Below are positions 37,176-43,643 of a stretch of DNA of 64,000 nt, piece after piece. The stretch covers positions 1 through 64,000 of the forward strand of contig NEUU01000017.1 of the NCBI GenBank assembly GCA_002304345.1, written 5' to 3'. The stretch comes from Verrucomicrobia bacterium Tous-C9LFEB. GTDB lineage: Bacteria > Verrucomicrobiota > Verrucomicrobiia > Methylacidiphilales > UBA1321. Each line of letters starts with the position of its first letter. Within the stretch, counting starts at the first letter, position 1. The translations under genes and the position numbers were made by a program. The notes under the pieces are model-generated. The model was not told the DNA's origin and did not search any database. It saw only the letters and a list, made by a program, of their open reading frames with translations.

Positions 37176-38276
37176 ATGGCATCGATCTTGAACCGTAAGG
37201 ACTCGGGGTGGTATTGGATTAAAGTCAAAGCGCCGGACGGCACATGGAAGGCGGAGGCCACGCGCATCCGCAAGGATGACTCCCGCGCCGAGCGCAAGCT
37301 CAAGCTCCTGATCGCGGAAAAAGAGACCGAGGAACACCGGACTGAACTTGGTGGCGGCGGCGGCTGGGACTGGGTTGCTGGATACATGCGAATCCGCTAC
37401 CACGGCAGCCCCAAGACCCATCGACGCATTTTGGAGGCGTGGACGTCGCTGGTGATGTGGTTCGACGATAACAAGCTCTTCGGCCCGCGTGACGTGACGC
37501 ACGCCCATTGCCTTCAGTATCCCGGTTGGCGCACTAATCAGCCGAAAGAGCGCATGCAGAAAGCCGGATGGAATACCGCCCTGATGGAGCTGAAGGTGCT
37601 GGGAATGATTCTCCAGCAAGCCGTCGTCCGGAATATCATCATCGCCAATCCCGCCGCGCGACTGGGCCTGAGGCGGGAGACCGTTAAAAAGAAACCGGAG
37701 ATTACCGGCACACAACAAGCCCAGATTGAACTTGCGCTCAAGACCGCACCCCAGTGGATGCGGGATAGTTGGCTCATCTCCATGCGTCAGGGCGTTCGCA
37801 TCTCCGAGACGGCCATCCCGATGCATCAGATCGATCTGGCCCGCAAGACACTCTACGTCATCGGCAAGGGGCGCAAGGTCCACGCCGCGCCACTCCACGA
37901 GGATCTGATCCCCCTGATCAAGGAGGCAAAAAAGAAAAAGCTGAAGGTCCTGGTCGAACTCCCAAGGAATCCGTCCAAGTGTTGGTCTCAATGGTTTCAC
38001 AAAAACAACTTTACCGACCTGTCATTCCACTCCACCCGCGTCACGGTGATTACAAGGCTGCTGCGGGTGGGGCATTCAAAAGCGCACGTACAAGCATACG
38101 TCGGGCATGCTTCGGAGACGATTCAGGACATCTATAACCGGCTTTCCGCGCCGGACGTGAGGCATTTGGGAGCGGCGCTGAAGGCGGGCGCAAGTAATCC
38201 CCCTGACGAAAATCAGGGTGAGACTGAAGCCAATCCAAAGCCCACTGAGCCGTCGACCGACCACCCGGCATCTTGA
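37176..38276 (+). CDS. int: Phage tyrosine recombinase (integrase)
   Basis: 366 aa. The N-terminal arm/core-binding region is followed by a catalytic domain with all expected residues: Arg208 (RQGVRISET), Lys234 (GKGRKVHAAPL), His285 and Arg288 (FHSTRVTVI), His311 (VGHASETIQ) and Tyr320 (DIYNRL). It should insert and excise the prophage at the adjacent tRNA 3' end. Start ATG 37176 begins the natural domain; the frame is open 30 codons further up but crosses the attachment region. It is the only plus-strand gene at this end. A convergent small gene overlaps its last 227 bp. Confidence 0.95.
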   Translation: MASILNRKDSGWYWIKVKAPDGTWKAEATRIRKDDSRAERKLKLLIAEKETEEHRTELGGGGGWDWVAGYMRIRYHGSPKTHRRILEAWTSLVMWFDDNKLFGPRDVTHAHCLQYPGWRTNQPKERMQKAGWNTALMELKVLGMILQQAVVRNIIIANPAARLGLRRETVKKKPEITGTQQAQIELALKTAPQWMRDSWLISMRQGVRISETAIPMHQIDLARKTLYVIGKGRKVHAAPLHEDLIPLIKEAKKKKLKVLVELPRNPSKCWSQWFHKNNFTDLSFHSTRVTVITRLLRVGHSKAHVQAYVGHASETIQDIYNRLSAPDVRHLGAALKAGASNPPDENQGETEANPKPTEPSTDHPAS

Positions 38277-38355
38277 ATCCCGCATAGCCCATCCGCTTGA
38301 TAAAGGTAGTGGTCACGCCTAGTTCGCGAGCGAGCTCAGTCTTATTTAGGAGCAT
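38050..38355 (-). CDS. Possible excisionase/HTH protein overlapping int
   Basis: 101 aa. The first 50 residues look like a small winged or helix-turn-helix DNA-binding domain (KTELARELGVTTTFIKRMGYAGFKMPGGRSTAQWALDWL), as in phage excisionase (Xis). The remaining half is basic, Pro/Ala-rich and antisense to the end of int, so it may be spurious even if the N-terminus is real. It overlaps the end of the upstream ASCH-like gene by 10 bp, which supports coupling. A Xis here would oppose integration at the neighbouring attachment site. Confidence 0.55.
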   Translation of the reverse strand: MLLNKTELARELGVTTTFIKRMGYAGFKMPGGRSTAQWALDWLQSHPDFRQGDYLRPPSAPLPNASRPARKAGYRCPESSPKHARRMLVRALLNAPPAAAL

Positions 38356-39089
38356 AGATTTAATTCTGGCAGACGCTTAAAGACAATCACCCATGCCCAT
38401 GGATTTACAGCCCAGCTCAATCCACGGTCTGAGTTAATAGAGTCCCACAGTTCTTTAAAGGCCTGTGCGGGCGAACGGTATAAGATGTGGCCGTCTGGTG
38501 TTTCAAAACAATCCCACTTCCACTTAGAGTGGATAATTCCTTCAGCCATTGAATCCTCATCGCTAATGTCCTGCACGCGCTCAATGCGGATATCGACGAT
38601 TTCAAGCGTGATCCGGCTCGCCCACCGAGGCATGTGAATTGATGGCTTCCAGCCTTTATCTTCCCCCTCCAGATCTCCCGCCCATGCCGAGAAATCAACG
38701 CGGCCCGTTTTAGAATAGTCAAAACATCTCCCGCCTCGCGCTGTCGGATCGGCTTCTAAAAATGCATCTTCATGCATGAGATACCGGCGATGATTATTAG
38801 CGCGATAGAGTATAGCGGGGCCATCTTCAGTATTTGCTCCAGCCCACGTCTCGCGCACCCACAGCCGGTCCCCGATCTGACCGTATGGGCATTTTACGCT
38901 GAAGAACTCCTCGCTGTGGCTCCCAAGAAAAATGGCGCGGCGGCCTTCCGGGAAGCCGTCCTGCCATGAGTTGAACTCAGGGTTCTCGACGAAGGCCGGG
39001 AATCGCACCGCCCGGCGCGTGTTCGTCTTCGTATCCGCAAGCGTAGGCTTGACCATGTCGCCGATCATCAGAATAGGTGAGTATTTCAT
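38346..39089 (-). CDS. Phage ASCH-like / morphogenetic-type protein
   Basis: 247 aa. Common in phage early regions: CPYGQIGDRLWVRETWAG and RYLMHEDAFLEADP, with WASRITLEIVDIRIERVQDISDEDSMAEGI and FKELWDSINSDRG. These blocks match proteins usually annotated as ASCH-domain or phage morphogenetic proteins. ASCH is related to the PUA fold and may bind RNA or modified nucleotides, but the role is not established. It is joined to the next minus-strand gene by an ATGA overlap. Confidence 0.78.
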   Translation of the reverse strand: MKYSPILMIGDMVKPTLADTKTNTRRAVRFPAFVENPEFNSWQDGFPEGRRAIFLGSHSEEFFSVKCPYGQIGDRLWVRETWAGANTEDGPAILYRANNHRRYLMHEDAFLEADPTARGGRCFDYSKTGRVDFSAWAGDLEGEDKGWKPSIHMPRWASRITLEIVDIRIERVQDISDEDSMAEGIIHSKWKWDCFETPDGHILYRSPAQAFKELWDSINSDRGLSWAVNPWAWVIVFKRLPELNLCS

Positions 39090-39316
39090 TTTAGTAATCT
39101 CATCACGTGACGCGGACGCTTAGCCATATCAGCGCGGAGTTTGTCCCATCGGTCTTGGGGAATTCCGAGCTGCTGTTGCACGTCTTTTATGATGGTCTCT
39201 ATAAGATTCAGATAGGCCCGGCTGGGGCGCATATCCGTAGGCAGCGCGAACATCGTGTTAGGAGGCACCGCTTCACTACGGATCACTCGAATATCGAGGA
39301 GAGTATCGTCTTTCAT
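39086..39316 (-). CDS. Small phage protein, unknown
   Basis: 76 aa. Charged helical C-terminal half (LNLIETIIKDVQQQLGIPQDRWDKLRADMAKRPRHVMRLL); no recognised domain. Both ends overlap neighbours by 4 bp (ATGA), so it is a translated part of the early operon. Confidence 0.75.
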   Translation of the reverse strand: MKDDTLLDIRVIRSEAVPPNTMFALPTDMRPSRAYLNLIETIIKDVQQQLGIPQDRWDKLRADMAKRPRHVMRLLK

Positions 39317-39537
39317 TTTCTTCCAGTCGCCTTGGCGGCGGAGGTCATCAGCCGATTAAACTTCTCGCGGGTGCGCTGGGGCATGTGGCACCCATTCAGG
39401 CAGATCAACGAGTCGCTGAGATGGGCGTTGCAGTGCGGACAAACCCAGTGAGAGAAGCACTCCATCTTTTCAAAAACAGAGCCCTTGAATCCGGGATCGA
39501 CCGTCGCGGCCACGCCGTTAATAAAGGGCGGGGTCAT
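39313..39537 (-). CDS. Small zinc-ribbon-like phage protein
   Basis: 74 aa with CPHC (about 33-36) and a second Cys pair CLNGCH (about 46-51), consistent with one zinc-binding knuckle, followed by a basic end. It may bind nucleic acid or host RNA polymerase, as other phage zinc ribbons do, but this is not shown. Its start and stop overlap adjacent genes by 4 bp. Confidence 0.7.
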   Translation of the reverse strand: MTPPFINGVAATVDPGFKGSVFEKMECFSHWVCPHCNAHLSDSLICLNGCHMPQRTREKFNRLMTSAAKATGRK

Positions 39538-39794
39538 GATTCCTCCTCGGTCATTTTCCGAAGCAAGTCCGCTTCAACGTCCCGGCGATGCTTTGTTTTT
39601 TCGTTCTGAATCGTCACCTTGGTGCTGAAGCTCCATGGGAGCACGCGGATGACGCGATAGGTCGACCGATGCCAACAAGCGTCGAACCGCACCCGCGAAC
39701 CCGGAGGGAATTCATCGACAATCGCTTTTTTATACAGATCACCAGCGACCACAAAGGCGCGATCCCTCGCAATTTTTGCGTCGAGGATTCTCAC
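39534..39794 (-). CDS. Small phage protein, unknown
   Basis: 86 aa from a GTG start at 39794 that overlaps the previous gene's stop (GTGA). The upstream in-frame stretch to 39875 is antisense-like and dropped. The sequence is mixed beta (FVVAGDLYKKAIVDEFPPGSRVRFDACW; VIRVLPWSFSTKVTIQNEKT) with a charged tail; no family is recognised. Confidence 0.68.
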   Translation of the reverse strand: MRILDAKIARDRAFVVAGDLYKKAIVDEFPPGSRVRFDACWHRSTYRVIRVLPWSFSTKVTIQNEKTKHRRDVEADLLRKMTEEES

Positions 39795-40306
39795 GATGCC
39801 TTTTCCTCCGAAAGCACATCGTTCGGATCGGTTTCGGTCAGGGTCTCTTGAGCGTGGCAAGCCATCGCCCAGCACATCTTTTCCTGTGGGTGATGCGCCT
39901 GGTCGAATCGGTAGCCGTCTCGGACTACGTATCCCATCAATCGATAGAACTCACGAGCGAGCGCGTTAGTCTGATCGACAATATCCGAATCAGAGCGGTT
40001 CTCATCGCTTCGATCACAGCTTTCATTGATTTCACGAATTCGAGATTCCTCCAGCGAACGAACAAAACTATCGGTATAGAACCTAAAATTCTCCCATTGC
40101 TGCATGTAGTCTTGAGGTTTAGGTGCATACTCAGAAAGTACCCGGCTCGCATCTCGCGCCTCAAAATATAGAATTTGAGAGCGCTTGCCCTTTCCGCAAC
40201 TGTCTACCAGCTCCTCGTGAAACTCCAGATAGTGGCGACAACGCTCAAGACTCAAGATCACTGGATGAACCTTGCCGTCTTCGATAAATTGATCTGTTCT
40301 TAGCAT
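39791..40306 (-). CDS. Phage protein, unknown
   Basis: 171 aa, soluble and charged. Helical segments (FVRSLEESRIREINESCDRSDEN; ALAREFYRLMGYVV) and a Cys in QEKMCWAMACHAQET; no family recognised. It is the first gene of a coupled set reaching 38.3 kb and lies 16 bp after a small membrane protein gene. Confidence 0.7.
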   Translation of the reverse strand: MLRTDQFIEDGKVHPVILSLERCRHYLEFHEELVDSCGKGKRSQILYFEARDASRVLSEYAPKPQDYMQQWENFRFYTDSFVRSLEESRIREINESCDRSDENRSDSDIVDQTNALAREFYRLMGYVVRDGYRFDQAHHPQEKMCWAMACHAQETLTETDPNDVLSEEKAS

Positions 40307-40322
40307 CTTTCCCCCAGTTAGG

Positions 40323-40496
40323 TTATTTCAAAAGGTGAGCGATCAGCGAGAGGAGCCCCATCACGAAGATCATCACCAGCAAGATGCCCAGCACCACGAG
40401 CATCGGAGACCAGCACCACAACCAAGACCAGTTAATGACGCCAGTGAGCTTGAGGGTGATAAACAGCAGGGTTAAACACGCGGGGAAACTTTTCAT
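40323..40496 (-). CDS. Small two-helix membrane protein
   Basis: 57 aa: MKSFPACLTLLFITLKLTG, then VINWSWLWCWSPMLVVL, then GILLVMIFVMGLLSLIAHLLK. It has two membrane segments and an AAAGG site seven bases before the ATG. The pattern LKLTGVI(N/D)WSWxWxxSPxW is one I associate with small phage transmembrane (Fragile-X-F-type) proteins, a resemblance by eye. It could be a holin or an exclusion protein; position among replication genes argues against a lysis role. Confidence 0.82.
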   Translation of the reverse strand: MKSFPACLTLLFITLKLTGVINWSWLWCWSPMLVVLGILLVMIFVMGLLSLIAHLLK

Positions 40497-40509
40497 TCGA
40501 TTGCCTTTC

Positions 40510-41697
40510 TTATTTCAGTTGTTGTAACGCGGCCTTGCAGCGGTCGCTGACGGTCGCGTAATAGTTCAGTCCATCCTTGAGCCAGCGGCCTCCGGTCTCA
40601 TCACCATCAGCGATCCCGGCGCGGGCCAGCTCTTCCCATTTCGTCTCGACATCCCGCCGCGCAAAGACGTCGATCAGGGCGCGGGGTTCGGGAGTCGGGT
40701 CGATATACAAAAGTTTTTGCAGGCGATCCTTGCGAAAGCAGCCGGGCAGGCGAGTCAGACGTACCGCTGTCATTGCCTTTGGATCGGCACCGAGCGTCAC
40801 CAGACCGCCCATCAGCTCCGCCTTGATGTCATCCCATTCGCCCTTCGTCCGCGCATCGATCCGCACCAACGCGTGGACCGACCGTCCCCCGCTCGTGTAG
40901 ATTGCCGCGATGCGCAACGGGAGCTGAGCCAGAGCGCCGAGCCACAGGCGAGCCGGGGCTTCGTCGCTCTCCAGAATCAGGTAGCGCCATGCCGTGACCG
41001 CTTCGCCGGATCGGCGCGATTGTTTCGCTTCACGCGGCACCGGATGGAACTTACCCGTGACCGGTTGGGCGAGGAACCAGACACCATCCGGCGTCCACTT
41101 CAACGCTTCGGCCAGCTCCGGAACCTGCCAATCGCCCGCGCCGACTTGATAGCAGTAGTCGCCTTGGGTCATCTGCTTTTTGAAAATCAGAACGTTCTCG
41201 CCCACCTTATAGAGCGCCTCCAAAAACTGAACCGTCGTCACCAGCGCCGGTTCGATCACGGAACGATTGGCCAGCCAGACCAGATCCACGACTCGCGCCC
41301 AGCGGTCGGCAAATTTGCGGAGCGCTTCCTCGTCAAATTTCGGTTTCGGGGGCGGCTCCGGACGCGGACGGTTCGCCCACTCGGGAGGGGTGTCGTAGCC
41401 ATCGCGGGCCGGGTATTTATCACCGTCCGCCAGCCAGCCGCGCCCTTTCTCATCCGGCAACCGCTCGACCGAAGCCATCATCCGGTCCAGCTCCTTCGCG
41501 CTCCAGAGCGGGTCGCACCGTTGATTGTATTCATCCATCAATCCCCGGACCACTTCGATGGGCAGATCGAATCCCTTCGACAGCGATACGGCCACGCTGA
41601 ACGTCTGCGCGTTGCCTTCCTGACCCGCGATTGCGCCGGGGCAAGCAGCGAGGTAGGCGCGGGCGCGGTCGATGAGGGAGGGGCGATTAGAGGACAT
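40510..41697 (-). CDS. PrimPol/RepB-like phage primase
   Basis: 395 aa. Residues about 1-85 look like a PriCT-type helical module (SLSKGFDLPIEVVRGLMDEYNQRCDPLWSAKELDRMM). The central part carries the RepB/PrimPol pattern: YLILESDEAPARLWL, SGGRSVHALVRIDA and LGADPKAMTAVRLTRLPGC. It would prime phage DNA synthesis. No Walker A/B helicase domain is attached, and no separate helicase gene is seen nearby, so the phage may borrow DnaB. It precedes a DnaQ-like exonuclease gene (upstream on the same strand). Confidence 0.75.
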   Translation of the reverse strand: MSSNRPSLIDRARAYLAACPGAIAGQEGNAQTFSVAVSLSKGFDLPIEVVRGLMDEYNQRCDPLWSAKELDRMMASVERLPDEKGRGWLADGDKYPARDGYDTPPEWANRPRPEPPPKPKFDEEALRKFADRWARVVDLVWLANRSVIEPALVTTVQFLEALYKVGENVLIFKKQMTQGDYCYQVGAGDWQVPELAEALKWTPDGVWFLAQPVTGKFHPVPREAKQSRRSGEAVTAWRYLILESDEAPARLWLGALAQLPLRIAAIYTSGGRSVHALVRIDARTKGEWDDIKAELMGGLVTLGADPKAMTAVRLTRLPGCFRKDRLQKLLYIDPTPEPRALIDVFARRDVETKWEELARAGIADGDETGGRWLKDGLNYYATVSDRCKAALQQLK

Positions 41698-41700
41698 TCC

Positions 41701-41729
41701 GGTTTTCAGTTCGAAGTTTTCAGTTCGAC
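41701..41729. repeat. Copy of the cassette-end 20-bp motif inside the prophage
   Basis: 41702-41721 is identical to the 20-bp motif GTTTTCAGTTCGAAGTTTTC that flanks the four-helix-bundle gene, followed by CAGTTCGACG. It lies between the primase start and the exonuclease stop. No four-helix-bundle gene accompanies it. Confidence 0.88.
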
Positions 41730-42256
41730 GTAGGAACCGGAGAGAGCATCTTCTGGATCTCGATCAAGTGCTGGGCTTGAGTAGCGGCGTCATCCAGCGC
41801 GTTGTGATGTGTCCCGATTCGCTCAACCTTCGCTTGAGGAAAGAGCGCTTTCATCGTGCGATAACAGCGATTCGTCCAGAAAGACCACGGCGCGTTTTCG
41901 CGCAGCTTCTGGTAAGCATAAGCCAGATGCGCGTTATCAAAATCCGCACCACATCCCCACATCTCAGTGACCATTCCACCGCGCAATGCCCAGACCGTGA
42001 AGTTACCAAGCACTTCTGTTAAGTCTCGCCCCGGCGCGTATAATTCAGCGCGGGACGCATCGCTTTGATTTAGCCACCACAGAACCGTGGAGACGTCCAT
42101 TGTGAAGCCGTATTCCTCGGAAGACTTCGGGTCAATTCGCCCGTAAAACTTGTCTGTGATTTCATTTTCCGTGAATCTCACCGCTCCGATTGAAACGATA
42201 ATTGATCCCGGCTTGGTGCCGAGGGTTTCGATATCCAACATAATTCGATTGCTCAT
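41720..42256 (-). CDS. DnaQ-like 3'-5' exonuclease
   Basis: 178 aa. The DEDD exonuclease signature is visible: DIETLG at the start, an Asp in GADFDNAHLAYAY, and HHNALDDAATQAQHL. It is shorter than the chromosomal DnaQ and most like the phage-type RNase T/ExoVIII-related exonucleases. It may edit DNA or process RNA during phage replication. Its stop lies close to the primase start; its own start overlaps the next gene by ATGA. Confidence 0.85.
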   Translation of the reverse strand: MSNRIMLDIETLGTKPGSIIVSIGAVRFTENEITDKFYGRIDPKSSEEYGFTMDVSTVLWWLNQSDASRAELYAPGRDLTEVLGNFTVWALRGGMVTEMWGCGADFDNAHLAYAYQKLRENAPWSFWTNRCYRTMKALFPQAKVERIGTHHNALDDAATQAQHLIEIQKMLSPVPTSN

Positions 42257-42462
42257 GATTTTTTTCCAAATAATCCCGACTTAAACGACGACAGTCCGCG
42301 CTCCAGAGTCATGCCGCTTCGCACCCCGGCCTTGAAGCCGTGATCATAGGTTTGCTCGAACATCTTTTTCAGACCGCGAGCGGTCAATGTGACCGTCGCA
42401 TCCGGCGCGGCAAAAACCGGATTCTTCGCGACGTAGACTTTCCAGAGTTCGTCTCGCTTCAT
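42253..42462 (-). CDS. Small phage protein, unknown
   Basis: 69 aa, Lys/Arg-rich with one helix-rich centre (ARGLKKMFEQTYDHGFKAGVRSGMTLERG); no family recognised. The two ATGA overlaps show it belongs to the replication operon. Confidence 0.72.
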   Translation of the reverse strand: MKRDELWKVYVAKNPVFAAPDATVTLTARGLKKMFEQTYDHGFKAGVRSGMTLERGLSSFKSGLFGKKS

Positions 42463-43643
42463 GACCGGGCTCCTTCCTTGAGGGCTTCCAGTTCGTTCGT
42501 GGCGGCTTCGAAATCGTCTTCAAGCTGGCGGACGGCGGCGCGGGTCATTATCTCCGTTCGGGGGGATGTCACCCGTTCGCGTAGGCGATCCACCCGCGCT
42601 TGAGCCAACGCGATCTTTGCCAACGTCTCCGCCGTGACCGGAGCGGGGGCAGACTTCGACTTTGCAGAAGAAACCGGGGCCGGTTTCGGCGTGAAGGTGG
42701 GCTGGATCACCTCCGGCTTTTCCCAAGCCTTGTAAGCCTCCTGATTCACATCGACCGAGACTTTCGATGGGCGATCCATCTCATCCATAAAGATGCGTTT
42801 TATGGGCTTATGAGAGAATGGCAAAGGTGCTCCCGAAGCAAATGAAATGACTGTCGTTTTCGCCCATTCAGCGGGAGTCGTTACGGGAGCGGCACCATGC
42901 AGCCCCCACGTCTCGGCTCCACGACTCCAGCCGCACTTGCAAAAGACCGTTGGATTATTTTTGAGGAGATCGCAAACCGCGTTATAAACCGTCAGGCGCG
43001 AAAGGCGCGGCACTTGCCGAGAAATGCGCTGAGCAATGGTTTTGGCCGGGACCGGTTTCACCTTCATGACGGACTTCACGAGGTCAATGGTGATCAGCTC
43101 TTTGCTACGCGGACGGCGGAACGAACCGAGCGCCCACTTAGCGTTGCGGTTTTTGGGATCGTCGCACTGAAAATCATCCTGATTTTTTCGCAGCAAGATA
43201 TAAACGGCTGGCCAAAGCACGTCACGCGGAGCCATTCGGGGGAAGCGCGGGATCAGTTTCTCCGCGATTTCCCGAACCCTCAGCGGACCCCCTTCCAAAA
43301 TCTCTTTTACGTCTCCCAGCGTGACAACTCCCTCTTCGCGCCGTTGTGTGTAGAGGGGGCGATAGGAAAAGCGCTCAAAATTCGAGCTTGGCGCGGGCGT
43401 CTGGAGAGTCTGGCACGGGGGTTTAGCGAGCGCAGAATCAGCCGCGACATCTTTCCCGCTCTGGCGAGAGGGGATGGCATAGGCATAGAGCTTGGGACTG
43501 GGGCCGCTCTCCGGTACAGCGAGGCTGGGAGTTGGCACGATATGAAAGAGCTGATGTGACCCCTGCAAGTCCTTTTTAACTGTTTTCAATTCCGAGATGA
43601 GATTATCGATCTCTTTGATGGTCTGTAGAACGGCAGCGCTCAT
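42459..43643 (-). CDS. Phage protein with repeated HTH-like segments, unknown
   Basis: 394 aa from ATG 43643 (overlapping the ParB-like gene's stop). It begins with a short coiled coil (IKEIDNLISELKTVKKDL), then a Pro/Ser-rich linker. Two similar blocks follow: GGPLRVREIAEKLIPRFPRMAPRDVLWPAVYILLRKN and VKPVPAKTIAQRISRQVPRLSRLTVYNAVCDLLKNN, each a winged-helix-like repeat. A Pro-rich linker and a coiled coil (VRQLEDDFEAATNELEAL) end it. DNA binding is likely; the role is unknown, perhaps initiation or partition with the ParB-like protein. Confidence 0.68.
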   Translation of the reverse strand: MSAAVLQTIKEIDNLISELKTVKKDLQGSHQLFHIVPTPSLAVPESGPSPKLYAYAIPSRQSGKDVAADSALAKPPCQTLQTPAPSSNFERFSYRPLYTQRREEGVVTLGDVKEILEGGPLRVREIAEKLIPRFPRMAPRDVLWPAVYILLRKNQDDFQCDDPKNRNAKWALGSFRRPRSKELITIDLVKSVMKVKPVPAKTIAQRISRQVPRLSRLTVYNAVCDLLKNNPTVFCKCGWSRGAETWGLHGAAPVTTPAEWAKTTVISFASGAPLPFSHKPIKRIFMDEMDRPSKVSVDVNQEAYKAWEKPEVIQPTFTPKPAPVSSAKSKSAPAPVTAETLAKIALAQARVDRLRERVTSPRTEIMTRAAVRQLEDDFEAATNELEALKEGARS

